Shown: positions 22,393-35,111, counted from the stretch's first letter. The stretch is DNA of 64,000 bases from Branchiostoma floridae (GCF_000003815.2 NW_023365731.1:62001-126000); one strand, 5' to 3'. A program made the numbers and translations. Notes: generated by a model not told the origin, from the sequence alone.

Positions 22393-25300
22393 ATGGCGAT
22401 AAAGCTAGCAGCAAAAGTCTCTATTTTGCTGCTTTTGCCGCTCTTAGTGACAGGTAGCTGGCAAAGCTGCCGTCAGGTGTCCGTGGCCAAGTGTGGTGTA
22501 GGAGACAGCGGTATGGATGGTCACGAGTACCGGTATGATATTGGAGCGTACCGATACAAGTGGATCAAGTACCCACGTGAGGCAACCAGCTACCGAGGCC
22601 CATTTGACACCGTATCTTTGAGCCAGGTGTCCCAATCCTGTCAGGTCTGCTCAAATGAAACAAGGCCTACCCAGGGGGGTCCCACTCAGAGCCCTTCGCA
22701 ACCACCCGGCATTGTCAACATCATGATCGTTGACAACAACGTGGGCAAGCTTGGCACTGAAAAGGCAGAGCTCCTCTCTGAGATCCCCTGTGAGATTGCA
22801 GGCTGTGGTTTGTGGGTTGTAACCTAACGGAGATAGAGGGAGGGGCGTTTGCTGAGTTGCCACAGGTGTCTACCCTGGTCATCTGGCGGAGCAATGTCCA
22901 GACTCTGAGGAACGGCACGTTTGCTGGGATGGAAGGCCTCAAACAACTGCTGCTGTTGGAGAACAACCTGACACAACTGGAGGTGAGGTTTCAATTCTTA
23001 CGAAAACCTGTTTTTGGCAACGCCTTAGGGGCAAAACTAATGGTATGGTATAGCCTGCAGTCTGCAGGAATTCTAGGAATTATATACTGAAGTGCTTACT
23101 GAACAAGTAAAAGATTCTTACTTAGAGGTTGTTGATTCTAACCCAACAGCAGAAAATGTATTCTCCTTAGGCATACACTTTCTCAACTTTTAATTTCATA
23201 TTTTACTTTCTATACAACACAGGATGGCTGCTTGGATGGGTTGTCCAGCTTGTCCGAGCTCATCCTTGTGGACAACCAAATCCTGACCCTGTCACCTGAC
23301 ACGTTCCGGGGACTGCAGCGGCGGTGGTTTGACGTAAGTGCCAATCGTATCTCTAACGTACCACCCGGGACCCTGCAGACGATCAAGTCCGTAGAATATG
23401 TCCGCGCTGTTGAGAACAAACTGCGAGCAATCAGCGCGGGGATGTTCCACGGTCTTGGGCGGCTGAAGTCCCTGAACCTTGAGGGTAACAGAATCTCCCA
23501 CATCGCTGCGGGCGCCTTCCTCCCAAATGCAAAAATGCACTCCCTAAATCTGGCGGGTAACAGGCTGACCTTCCTGTCTGGCGGTTGGTTCAGGTCGTCA
23601 TTTCCACCAAAACTAATGGTGCGCGGAAATGCGATTGCCGCCATTGCGTTGGAAAGGAGGTTGCCTTGGCATATCAAGCTGGATAATCCACCGCGCTGTA
23701 CCTGTGCGAATGAGTGGCTGTACGAACGCAAGGGGAACATCCTGAAGTTCAAACAGCGATTCATCTCGACAATACGGGTTCTCCCCGGTACAAGCTGTCC
23801 CGCCTGGGCACTAAAGCCAAATCCTCCCGAGCCTGTCAATCTCAGATCGCTGCCCTGCCCAGCGCCGCTGGTAGAGATCGTGCATGTTGAACGCAGCGCC
23901 GCGTACAAGTACAACGCCGTTGGCGACGTGTACTGGGAGCAATCTCCCGCAGTGTACTTTTCCTTCCCTAACGGCTTACACCACGAGGTTGACATGAAGT
24001 ACGAGACAAACACGACCACACACGACAGTCTGCCGACAGGTAACCTAACCGTGAGAGTGGTGACCGACTTGAAGGCCAATGGCTGGGTGAAATGTGAGGG
24101 GCCAGTGAACCAGTTGGGTCAATCAGGAAATGACAGCTTGTGTTCCAACTACATGGGTAAGTCCAGATTCACCATTTGGCTTGAGACCGCCGAGCCCTTG
24201 GCCTTCGAGAACACCACTTGTACTGCTTCTTCTGAAACTGGCTCCCACACTGTGGTCTTCATGGCGAGCAAGCGCGCACACTCTGGCTTAACAACACCCC
24301 AAGCCACAGAGCTCTCACTTATGAACACCACACCATTGGTAAACAACATCAGCACCACACTGCCGCTCACTGACATCAGCACTACACCAATGTCCACAAG
24401 CGCGAACGATGATGGCTATGAAGACCTAAAGTGGTACATCGTGTCGGCAGTCATTGGTCTGCTGTCGCCACTTGCTGTGTTGGGAGTTTGCGGATGTGCC
24501 ATGTACATCTGGCGTTGGATCAGGCGCAAAGCTCCCGGTAACCCCTCAGGCCCATCCCGTAACGGTAACCAGATCACTGCCTGCTCCAGGTGGCCTGTTG
24601 GAGATCAAGGCAACATGGATGAGTCAGTGATCAGTCCGTACGCTGAGGGTGGTTTTGATGATCACGACAGCCTGAATGAGTCAGAATCAGTTATCAGCCC
24701 TTATGCTGAGGGTGGTTTCCAGGACCACCCCGATTTGCGCAGGGCAGATTCTTCTCAGTCAGAAATCGTCCCGTACGGATTGGCGAAGCTTAGCGCAGCG
24801 TACGCAGGCCGCGCCCGCGCGCAGACACACTCCGTGCCGTCCCGCCCGTACAGCACCGAGCGCCCTCGTCAGACACCGAACAGGGAAGGCGCCGTCCTGG
24901 CTGCCTATGGCCCAAATGGTCGCGACAAATCAGGCAAAAAGTGCTACCAGCACCCATCCATTCTCCCCAACCCGGGTGCCACCCAGTCCTCTGCCTACCA
25001 GCAGAATGCCAGCGCCGCTCAGCGTTTCCGCAAGGCACGTTGTTACAACTCCCCTGCCCTGGCCACTGACCAAGAGCGCACCCTGTCCAACACATATGAC
25101 CAGCGCGACCCTAGAGAGGCCGTTAAGGGTTCCCGCAAGGCACCTTGCTACAACTCCCCTGCCCTGGCCACTGACCAAAACCGTGCCCTGTCCAACACAT
25201 ATGACCAGCGCGACCCTAGAGAGGCTGCCAATGGTTCCCGCAAAGCACCTTGCTACAACTCCCCTGCCCTTGCCACTGACCAAGAGCGCACCCTGTCCAG

Positions 25301-25502
25301 CACATATGACCAGCATGACCCTAGCGAGGCCGCCACCGGTCGGGGAATCAGTTACATCTGCCCCTCCCCTGCGGCCAGTGCTGACAGGTCTCCGGCAGCT
25401 GCCTACAGCCAGAATGACCGTAGACAGGCAATAACTGACACCCCTGACTCCCCCGAGACAAACAGCTATGAACCGACGCCCACACGTTGTCAGGTTCAGT
25501 GA
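22393..25502 (+). pseudogene. LRR-Ig transmembrane receptor, copy 1, frameshifted
   Basis: Exon 1 is 22393-22982 and exon 2 23223-25502 (donor GTGAGG, acceptor AACACAG). Exon 1 is 590 nt: compared with the other two copies 4 bp are missing just after 22,792, at the Cys-rich cap before the first LRR, so the frame ends at TAA 22,825-22,827. The frame needed for the LRRs resumes at 22,812. A second, in-frame 12 bp loss removes four residues after the signal peptide. Exon 2 is fully open and encodes LRRs, an LRR C-terminal cap (NPPRCTCANEWLYE), an Ig-like region, a Thr-rich stalk, a transmembrane helix near 24,430-24,510 and a tail with three 35-residue repeats. Exon 2 integrity suggests a recent lesion, a null allele, or an assembly error. 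Confidence 0.8.
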
Positions 25503-27971
25503 TTACAGAAGGAAGAGATTGATGAAAAAAAATTTGACCAATCTTAAATTGTTAAGTGGGCTTTTGGCTATTTCAAATTCCATCAAATTTTGTGGTTTAC
25601 AAGTCAGTCTCATAATCAGATTTTGCACAAGTACCAAAAAGTACCATTCTGTTGTTTCTTAAAAAAATCGTATTCTTTCAAAGAACAAATAGAGAAATAG
25701 GTAGAAAATTATCTTCTCTTTCATGGAATTCATTATAAAGAAATGTAAAGCAAACATTAAACCTACTGGAGTTTTCGGCACCTTGTAGATACACTGATCT
25801 TCCAGAAACTAGAACAAACCTCTTCAATATAATTGGCTATATACTGGCAAAACTCAAGTAATAAAGTTCTACCAAGATTTCAATATTTTGGTACAGGTAA
25901 TTAGATCTAGACCCACACTGATAGTTTTCGATAGTTTTCAGTGTCTAAAATGCATTGCGTTTCCTCTTTTACTATCCTTGCCTAGAAAATGCCAAAAAAG
26001 CAAATACTCAAGCAACTGGATATGATTTTTGAAAATTATGTTGTTTTTTTTCATTTTTTTTTCAGAACGTGAAAATTGGTGCCGTTTGTGTGTGTAATTG
26101 TGGATATATGGATTTGTGGACAAGATAACTAGAGAATCTGCTAATGAATTATTGTGGCGTTTGGAAGTTTAATTGTGTCCTTAAATCATTTGACATAGAT
26201 CATGCAAATTGGATCTTCATTTGCATCATTAATTAGAAAGTGCTTTAACATTTAGCATTGTTTGCTAAGACTTGCAAAGCTTAAACATTTTGTATGATTT
26301 TGGTGAAGAAGATTGACGGATTTAGTATACACGATTCTGTACCTTATTTGCATAATCAATGAGAAACCTTGAGAACACACCATAACAATGACGTCATTGG
26401 ACGAAGGAACGAGGTCGTGGAACTCTTGTCGGTATTTGTTTCATTTCATTTTCTTTCCTTTTTTCTTTCCTAAAAAGTTGTTTTCAAATAAGACTGGTAA
26501 TCATCCAATCAACATGCCCATGTTAAATCTAGTCCACAATGGATGAATGTTTTCTTTGTGACAAAAGTTGTCCATTGAATGATTTGTAGAGCCTGATTTT
26601 GGAGTGAATTGAAATGGTGTAAAAAAATCTTCATGTAATAAAAATCGTGGCTGCACTGTATAATGGATATGGTAGGAGCCAATATTCACAGAATTGCATT
26701 CCTGGTAAAGCAAAAAAAAAGAGAAAAAAGAAACAACAACACCACCACACATTTAAATTGGAAGAATTGCGATAAACTAAAGGAAATGTTTATTTTTTTC
26801 AGACCTTAAAATCAGACAAACACAGATTTGCAAAATATAGATAAAAATGTAAATGCATGCTACCATTCTGTAACACATTGAAAATGCCGGCCTCTAAAAT
26901 ACATTGTCGTCGTTGAACACAGCATTTTGACAGAAGCAAATATGGTTTGGGTGCTGTTATTTTAGTTTTCAGTGAGCTGCTGGCCATTGCATTTTTGTGC
27001 CCAGGACAGAATCCAGGCTGTATAGTAGAGAATATTAAAAACCCAATTTGTAACTGTTAAATCACTTGTAGGGACTTTCAGAGATGGAAGGAGGATAGCA
27101 GGGCACTAGCCATCTCTGTAGGAACATCTAGAGTACCTGTATGAATTATTTTAGTTTTTCTGCAGCTGGTTCTTACAAAAAGGAAACCGTTTGCACCATC
27201 TAAACAAGTAGCCAAATATCTAAAATAAAACATACAGCCACTTTCCATTCATGTATTTTCTTTCTTAATCTTTCCTGGGTAAAAGCAATCTGTTGTAAAA
27301 TAGTTGCAAATTAGAATATCAAATAACTATAAAGTAGAAATGCTAAGTAACAATTTAAGTGGTGTAAATTCGTGTACAAGAGTTAGTTTATACTAAAATG
27401 ATAATTGATGTTTGTGAATAATATGGGAATGATATAATTTTTTCTCCACCGACAAATTTTCTTGTCTGGCAATAGATGAACAAAACACAACATTTAATGG
27501 TAAATGGACCCAACAGAAAATAATAGCACAACATTTTGTTTTCTTCAAGCAATCTCCATATGTGCAGCTGCATGTTATAATGATATTCATTGTATTCATT
27601 GGTGACAGAAAGGGAGCGTTCTGAAATGCCATAGTCCTACTAGTCGTACTAGCAGTGCCATATAAATGATTATGTATGGAGTATGTCACCAACAAAGTAA
27701 ATAGCAAGAAACCTGTGATCTGTTTGCTACGTTATATGAAAGTACCCATGGCAAATTTGTTCACAAGCATTGTACGACAGTAGTTTAAAAGAGAGAGAGA
27801 TGGGAGGGAGAGTGTGCCATATACAATTGGATCTCCCTGAAAAATAGATGTCGCTCACTGAACATCTCAAGTAATACCAGCTTCATGAACAAACTTAAGG
27901 TAACATTTTACTGTTCGTACCGAAGGAACAGTCGTTACATTTGGTGTTTACTCGAGAAATTCCACTACGTT

Positions 27972-28010
27972 TCTCTCTCTCTCTCTCTCTCTCTCACTCT
28001 CTCTCTCTCG
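27972..28010. repeat. (TC)n microsatellite
   Basis: Nearly pure TC dinucleotides with one interruption (CACTC). The unit 2 equivalent at 41,147-41,188 is purer and slightly longer; the unit 3 counterpart is replaced by AG-rich sequence around 53,985-54,010. Confidence 0.9.
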
Positions 28011-28099
28011 TTTTTGACAAGTATTTTTGTGAGAGAAGTACTATATGAACAGCTGACCATGGTTGAGCAGTCGGTTGTACTAGGGTTGTATTGCACATG

Positions 28100-28185
28100 C
28101 CGGATGAGGGACAACAACATCTGGGATTCGAACGCGGGACTTGCAGTCCATGGTCACTACATAGTGAGCAACAAACCCCAACGTG
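28100..28185 (-). mobile_element. tRNA-like SINE head (Cys-like), unit 1
   Basis: The minus strand reads a tRNA-like string: GACCATGGACTGCAAGTCC with a GCA anticodon position and GCGTTCGAATCCCAG as the B box/T arm. The acceptor stem does not pair, so it is a SINE head or tRNA relic. Same position in unit 2 (about 41,284-41,360) and unit 3 (about 54,305-54,385). Confidence 0.45.
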
Positions 28186-28213
28186 TTCGTGTGTGCTTTT
28201 GACTTTGACTTTA

Positions 28214-28755
28214 TTTTATTATTTTTTATTTACTTAGAGGTCACCGCAAAACAAGGCTCGTGGAGCCACTCAAGCGTTTTGGGTTACGTTACTGAATTGT
28301 GAAGAGAGATGTTTGTTAACCCTTAATTTAAAAAGTTTCAGACTGTACCCCGTGGGGAAGCAAGTCCGTGGAAGCTTATTCCATAGCGATGTTGTTCTAG
28401 GAAAAAAGCTCTGAGCATGGAACTTCCTCCTGTTAGGTGGATTGTGGAGGAAAAAAGGATGATTTGTTTCCGTGGAAGTGGCTAAACGGGTTCTTGCAGT
28501 GAAGGTTCGTATTGAAGGCACAAGTGAGTGAAGTTCTGCCGAGCATTTACCATGGAAGTACCGATAGAAAAGTGCTAGGCTAGCTACATCACGCCTTTGG
28601 GCCAATGGTTGTAGTGTGGCGAATAAGTCGTTGCCAACAATGTTCCTTAACCGTTTTTGTACTCTATTGAGGCAGGTCAGGGAGTTCTGGGAGGCTCCAG
28701 CCCAAATGTGACAACAATATTCCATTTTGGGCCTTATCTGACTCTTATAAAGGTT
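28214..28755 (-). pseudogene. 5'-truncated LINE RT fragment inserted only in unit 1
   Basis: Minus-strand frame 28,788-28,270. The element-derived part begins NLYKSQIRPKMEYCCHIW and continues VQKRLRNIVG, LAQRRDVASLALFYRYFHGK and SFFPRTTSLWNKLP, a typical C-terminal region of a non-LTR RT (jockey/L2/Rex1-like; clade not settled). The first residues of the open frame come from flanking DNA. Units 2 and 3 read straight through the empty site (GACTTTATTCATAGCCACC at about 41,388 and 54,418), which fixes both ends; a tail TAAATAAAAAATAATAAAAT lies on the 3' side. Confidence 0.88.
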
Positions 28756-29234
28756 ATTCATAGCCACCATATCTCTACCTTTCCACACATTAATACTTCA
28801 CATAACAGAAAGGTTGGCGTAACAGAACAATCAGTCGGATTCAAATTGTGATTTCACAATGTATATGACAAGTGTATGAAGATGTTGTACTGTATTATAT
28901 GTGCAATCTATCATATATGCGCTGTGACGATCAGTATATGAATTGTGGTAGCAGAACACAGTATTTATGCGCGCCCCCCGGTGTCCTTGACGCGGATACA
29001 TAAAGTAGTACGGATAAACTTGTTGAAGGACATGTGAAAAGCCTTATTTGAGGAGCAGCCAGATATAACCTGTGCTGCGTGTTCACGGAAGGTGTCGACT
29101 CTGAGACTGTATGGTTTGGATTGTGAAAGTTTTCTATTTGGTGTATAAATGCCAATAACAATACCCTGTCATGAGAGTGAGAGCGTATAAATGCACCCCG
29201 TTATGCAGTTATGTGACCTCCGCAGAGCGGCGTT

Positions 29235-29660
29235 TCAAAGCGGGCGTGAGAAGGCGATACTCCCACAGGATTTTAAAAAAAATGTGGCTTTTGCCGTGAA
29301 CTCGGACATATCCGTTTTTGCTATTCCTAAAGTGCATCCTATTATATATTGTTTCGCGTCGAAGCAAGTCATCTTAACTATAGAAATCTCCATAGGCTGA
29401 AAACTGTGTTCTGCTACCTTGTACCCCATTTGCCATGTGTCACATATGTACTGTATATAACAGGATTCAACAACTCTTCTTCCACTTTTCCGTATGGATC
29501 TAAGATCATCATCAAAATGGTATAATAACAAATATGATTCAGATCTATTCATAACCCTTGTAACCATCATCATTTTTGTGTTACAAACATAACACGTTAC
29601 AGACACATTTTGTAGATATTTACTATTGGTGTCATGTTCCATACATTGATTACAAGCCAA
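29235..29660 (-). CDS. Doubtful Cys-containing ORF, unit 1 (141 aa)
   Basis: Open frame of 141 residues starting MACNQCMEHDTNS and containing CYVCNTKMMM. The unit 2 counterpart (41,601-42,326) is longer at 241 residues; the unit 3 counterpart (about 54,600-55,360) is broken by indels. I do not recognise a family. Differences between copies include many amino-acid changes and frame breaks, so it may be chance open sequence or a decaying exon. Confidence 0.2.
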   Translation of the reverse strand: MACNQCMEHDTNSKYLQNVSVTCYVCNTKMMMVTRVMNRSESYLLLYHFDDDLRSIRKSGRRVVESCYIQYICDTWQMGYKVAEHSFQPMEISIVKMTCFDAKQYIIGCTLGIAKTDMSEFTAKATFFLKSCGSIAFSRPL

Positions 29661-29869
29661 TGCGAGTGAAAAAAGTCATCTTTAGTATGTAGCATTGTAT
29701 ACTATATACAGATGGCTAAAGGACAACACAACATGCTAACAACATGCCCCATGTGTGGTTGCTTTGGTTCTTTTGGAAGATTTAGAATCACAAAGTGTTG
29801 CTAAAAAGGCAAAAGCAAATGTTTCTATTGTGCAATACATACTGTCACTGTTATGAAGACTTCTTTGAT

Positions 29870-30720
29870 GTCAATGATGCGATGTTGATGAATACAAATA
29901 TATGATTTGTAATAACTAGTAAAAATGAACTGGTCAAAGTGATATGATGTTTAAGACATGCAATGATGCTGTAATGTCAATGTTAACATGGGTGCCACAT
30001 CACATCAAAGTTTATGATCATGTATCTATACATTGTACAATGCATTTTCTTATAAATGCTATTCTTGGAAGTTTTGACATTGTCTGAGATGAAAAAGTCC
30101 AAACGACTGATATTTTGGACTCCTGCAATGTTAACTTAATGTAGACTGTACAAAGTGATGTATAAGGCATTGCATGATATTGTAATGTATTCTTTGTTGA
30201 CGTCAATAATTTGATGTAAATGAATACAACTATATGCCTTGGAACAACCAGTAAATATGAACTGGTCTAAGTGATTTATAAGACATTGAATGATGCTATA
30301 ATATCAATGTAAATATGTATGACATATCAAATCAATGTTTATGATAATGCATTCATACACTTTTATTTTGTATTTTCTTGTAGAAGCTGGTCTTGCATGT
30401 GTGGACATTGTATGGATTGAAAAACCCCAAAACAACTGAAAATGTCACTACTGCCATGTAAATGTAGACATCATTGATGTGCATAATTTGATGTTGATGA
30501 ATACAAATATTTTCTTGGAACAGCAAGTAAATATTGGCTGGTTAAAGTGATATGTGTAAGGCATTGGATGATTCTGTAATATTGATGTGCACATGAGTGA
30601 TAGACTACACTTGATGCATATTATATTTGATCTAAAAATGTATCTTCTTGCAATTGTCTTAGAATTGTGGACATTGTCTCCAATAACAAACCCAAATGTG
30701 ACTGACACTAGTACTGGTGC
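29870..30720. repeat. Imperfect ~300 bp tandem repeat, three units
   Basis: Three loosely conserved units, anchored by GATGTTGATGAATACAAATA at about 29,883, 30,213 (variant) and 30,491. Each continues with AA(C/T)AACCAGTAAATATGAAC, a GACATATCAAATCAATG-like segment and TTTTCTTGTAGAAGCT followed by GTGTGGACATTGT. The same array is in unit 2 (about 42,535-43,440) and unit 3 (about 55,575-56,350), so it predates the triplication. Confidence 0.7.
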
Positions 30721-30847
30721 CACCATGCATGTTGACTTGTGCAGTAAGAGTCAAGAAATGTTAAGGTTGGAGAATAGTAATAAAATGTCTAACTGTTGTA
30801 ACCCCTCAGCTTCTGACTCTTCTGTGGCGTTGTGTGTGGTAGACTAG
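30587..30847 (+). CDS. Doubtful small ORF after the 300 bp repeats, unit 1
   Basis: 86 residues ending LCVVD then TAG. The last ~40 residues (from MHVDLCSKSQEMLRL) stay open without indels in units 2 (43,478-43,603) and 3 (56,396-56,518). Between units 1 and 3 this stretch shows about five amino-acid changes and four silent ones, which gives no sign of constraint. It follows a splice-acceptor-like TATCTTCTTGCAATTGTCTTAG. A terminal exon cannot be excluded. Confidence 0.2.
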   Translation: MHMSDRLHLMHIIFDLKMYLLAIVLELWTLSPITNPNVTDTSTGATMHVDLCSKSQEMLRLENSNKMSNCCNPSASDSSVALCVVD

Positions 30848-31319
30848 CAGAAAATTGTCTTAGATCCTGAAATGAGCTTACAATAATTCCACAGACGATT
30901 TCAAATAACATAAAAACTATATTTTGTTATTCATTTGATAACCGCCTAAAAGTGGAACAATATTTCATCAACATTATGGCTGAAATAAAATATTTATCTA
31001 TTTCAACTTTCTCAATATACATGCATGTAAATTTTCATGCAAACATGAGTTGGACAAAAGTAACAGGCATAAGTCCCTTTCCTCGCTTCTGTCCAAGATA
31101 AAATAAAATCAAAATTATAGAATATATGATATATTTAGTGAATGTGCCACTGAAAACACATACAAACAGATTAAATTTCTTTCTTTCATACACCGCGTTA
31201 GCTGAATAAAAGGATGAATGGCCCTTAAAGAAACTTGCTTTGGCGCCCCTTGTAATTTTTCTGGTGAACAAATAAGCAAACATGTAGAAACAGTGCAAAA
31301 TTCAGTTATGATTCATTGA

Positions 31320-31440
31320 TTCATTGTGTCCCTGTGTGTGTGTGCGTGCGTGTGTGTATCTGAGAGTGTGAGTTTGCGTTCACGTGCATGTTTGTGTGTG
31401 TGTGTTTGTGTGAGTGTGTGTGTGTGTGCGTGCGTATCTT
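31320..31440. repeat. (TG)n-rich low-complexity tract, unit 1
   Basis: TG/TGCG/TGTT runs with interruptions. Equivalent tracts lie at 44,064-44,145 and 56,878-57,052; the unit 3 tract is the longest and purest. Confidence 0.85.
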
Positions 31441-34400
31441 TACAGTACCAGAAGATGTCCCTTCAGCTTAATAACACTTAAAATCACAAATCCTGAGATT
31501 ACAATAATTTGATGATCTAATGTGCACGAAATACTTATTAAGTATCACTTAACAGATAATTACAGTAATAATGAAATACAATAACAAATACAACTCCATT
31601 AGTAAAATTATATGCAATTAAGAACACTCATTTAAACATTTCCACTTATTTAAACAGAAAGAATGCAAACTGATTCAAATCTAATACGTTATACTAAGCA
31701 CTAGACACAAAATGTTAGATTACTTAGAATAGTTTAGTTCCCCCCTCACCAATGGAACAGTCCACGCATGCGGACTGGGGCCTGAAGAAGGTAGTCTGGA
31801 TCGAGCGACTCATGTCATGCATGTGAATACACGCTGTTCTGCTACGTCTGTGTGTGTACTTAATTATTCCCTGGCAGCAAAGAGATAGAAGCCGGATAAA
31901 CACAAAATACCATGTGAAACATAAATACAAAAGGAATTTGAAGGAGTACGTGCTTTTATGATCCATGTATTAATGGTATACCTTTTTAATGGACATATAG
32001 AAACAGTAATCATTTAGAAACAGATGATTCAACAAAACAACAACAGTGCCCTCCAGCCTTCTGTGTTGCCTCGCTGACAAAAACTTGAATAATCATCAGT
32101 TTTAGGTTGGGTGCAGACTAATAAAGCTTGAGTGGAAATTACCAAACCGCTGCTGATGTTTTCTATCCATGCGGGGAAGATTAACAACTGATTACCTGGT
32201 GTAACTGCGCTGGTAAGACAATCTGAGGCATGTGTGGGGAGCTTTCATCTTCTGTTTTTGAGGGACCGCCCTCGAATAACTATACTTACGTTAAATGGAG
32301 GTCCCGTGTTTCGGGATAACCACACCCCACGCACGTTAAAGAAGCCACCACACCTTTCGAAAAAGAGTAGGGCCATGCCCAATGTGCGATGGAGTTGGTA
32401 ATTTACTTTAAAATCACCTAGATGAAGGCCTTGCCCTACCTCTATACATATCAGCCGCGCGGTGATTTATACCATGCACCCGGACGGGAGACTTGGCACA
32501 TCCCCGTCTTTTATTTAGCTAGAAGAAAGTGTATGCCACTCCGTAAAGGGCGGTATAACCCCAACGGTTCCGTAATACAGCAGTATTACATAATATGATA
32601 GTATAAAACTAATACTAAGGGATGCATTGAAGTCAGCAGAATGTCTTCGTGAATAGTGGCTGTTTGTTCTTTCATAGGTCCACGACTCTAAAATCCAGAC
32701 TTCTAAACACATACACATGTATAATATGCGTTGCATAGAGCAGAATTATGTTGATGATTAAACATAAGGAATTCGCACGACTAAAAGTTAGAAGAATGAC
32801 TTACGTTACCAAGATATAGACATACGTTAACATAGTTCACTGAACTCCGTAGGCAAAGTGGATACAGTTTTATTCCGACTGCCGTCATTTCTAAACTTCT
32901 TTGTTCTTCCTTCTGGAGAAATGAAGTTCACGAATGCTGCCAGTTTTTCAACGTACCAGAAAAAAATGTGTTCTTCATGTGTGCTTCATTTTTGCCAAAT
33001 TAATCCAACTCATTAGGTACAAATTTGGTTAATTTTTCTCAGAAAGCAAATGTCCATTTTAAGGCACCCTGGGGACTTTCGCTTGGACACAAAAAGCAGA
33101 ACAAAACGTTTTTATCCTCAGAATATTCCTACAGTTAACGTCATCTATGCGTAAACGCCCTATTAATATAAATGAATGAAGACCTTTATTGCACATTTTT
33201 GCCCCACTGGGCTAAGTACAGGTCACGTGGTAAGGATGATATATATGTAACAATGGAAACAATCATACACATCTATATATGCAGATATGCGTCTAATCTA
33301 TTTTTAGGACATTCGACTCCCTCTCGTTTCTTAATAATTGCATAATTAGTTAATGAAATAGAAGTAAAATGACAACGGAAAAAGGCTAGTATCCCCAAAT
33401 GAGAAAGTCCCAGCACCTTCCAAAGTTTGTCATTGAAAGTTAACAGTTGTGGGAAGAAGTTAAGACTGTTAAGCAAACTTTTTAACAAGAACTTGATTCT
33501 TTTTTGCCATTTCTAACCCCCAATACTAACACGTTAACGGAGAATGTGTGTTACTGTGTATGCCTCTTACTTATGGTCCGAGAGTTGCTTCATCCTCTGC
33601 AATAAGCGACGGATTTCTTGACCATGAAATAAGAAAATATTGCACATATCTTTTTCTTTCTAGAGAAGTACACAAATGTCACCTACATTATTGGTGACTT
33701 CCAGAGCTGACGTGTAACGTTATAAAGGGGATTTCCCTGCCGAAGTATTCCCTATTAGTTTGCTCTGGAACGGCTGCAGGGGCGTTTTTGTCAAAATCTT
33801 CCAAGGAGAATAACGGAACAAAGGAACGACGGATTTCATGATTTTTTAATATCTTTTCATTTTCTTAATAAATGTATAGATCTAGAAAAGAACAATGTGG
33901 CACTGCGCTCTAGTTAGCAACTTAGTCCTTTACCCCTTATCGAAGTGATACTCATTTTTACACCTGGGTGAAGTGGAGGTGGTGGATTGGTTGAGGCCTG
34001 CCCCTTGCCTTCTAACTACAGTAACCCTTTAACGACTTATTCATTGTATGGTCACCAAAGTTTCAGAGAATAATGTAGACATAATATCTGATGATTTTAC
34101 GAAATTGGACGCTATCATAAAGTAATAACCTTACGTGATAAAGACGTCATCAATTTGACTTTATTGGTTGGAACCATTAAAAATGGGACTTCCCAGAAAA
34201 CTTCAAGGTATGTCACAAAACTGTAACATCAAGTGTAGATAACAGAATGATAATGTTTATCAATAGCAATGTTGTCAATAGCAACATTAGTAACGTCAAA
34301 ATGACGTTCTGAAATTACGTCACGCATGTCCTCGATACTAGTTGGACTCCGCCCTCACCTTCAATGTTCAAAAATACATTTTTTTTAGCAAATATTAGCC

Positions 34401-35111
34401 AAAGACAACAAAAATAGACTAAAAATGTTAATTCCGCTGATGTAGTCAAATTAGTATAATTTATGTATATCCAATTACGAAAGATAGTCTAGATAACATA
34501 AGATCTTATCTATGTCATAAAATAGCAGTAATGAAATTCTAGGAAAATTCATTAAATTTGGTGGCTCTGGCGTAAGCCCTTCTGGCGTTAAGCGACATGA
34601 AATTTGGCGTAGGCCTCAAAAGCTACCCCCCCCGTTTAAATAGGGTTAAATACACGTAATATATGTGGCAGATGGAAGATTAACAGATAATACTGATGCA
34701 AATAAGTCCCTGATTTGCATAATTGATGCAAAAAGTGCCACAATTCATTAATTGCTAAATGATACGTCTGTCAACATTATTACTTGTACATTGTAACTTA
34801 AAGCTATAAAAAAGCATAGATTATGTAGATATGTAAATGATTTGCATAATAAGAAGGTTTAATGAAGTAATGAGGTATGTTTGAAATTGAGTTCGACAGG
34901 ATAGGTCAGTGGTCTTGTCTCTAGCCTTTGTTCGATGACATTCTTGGTGCAGGCGCCTCTAGAGAGTCTGCAAAGAGGCTAGACCATGTGGTGTTTTGAC
35001 ATGTTCAGCGCTTCAGAATTATTTTTTCTTAGGCCAGAGTGAGTTACATGGTGCAGATCTTACACAAACATATTTACTGAAAAATCGGGACAGGGTAAAG
35101 CTATAGAAGAA

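Larger units (their letters stand above)
25503..28213. other. Unit 1 downstream AT-rich sequence
   Basis: 3' UTR and intergenic sequence of receptor gene 1, closely matched by 38,727-41,390 and, for the first kilobase, 51,794-52,780. Contains TTTGCATAATCAATGAGAAA-type repeat sequence, poly(T) runs, and a (TC)n microsatellite at about 27,972-28,010. No supported ORF. Candidate AATAAA signals occur but none can be assigned. Confidence 0.5.
20925..33935 (+). repeat. Tandem segmental duplication, unit 1
   Basis: Begins near a minus-strand SINE and includes the first LRR-Ig gene and about 8 kb of 3' sequence. It aligns along nearly its whole length with unit 2 and unit 3. It differs by a LINE fragment insertion at 28,214-28,755, a palindromic MITE at 21,636-21,882 and many indels. 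Boundaries are approximate, read from loss of visible similarity. Confidence 0.85.

Noticed and set aside
23210-24079. 289-residue minus-strand ORF (and counterparts at 36,746-37,402 and 49,099-50,004)
   Set aside because: Antisense shadow of receptor exon 2; carries no domain and the sense strand is clearly coding.
24676-25434. Pro/Thr-rich plus-strand ORF over the tail repeats (also 50,652-51,725) and Gly/Val-rich antisense ORFs
   Set aside because: Out-of-frame readings of the 105 bp coding repeat.
28100-28185. Functional tRNA-Cys gene on the minus strand
   Set aside because: GCA anticodon position and T arm are recognisable but no acceptor stem forms; treated as a SINE head.
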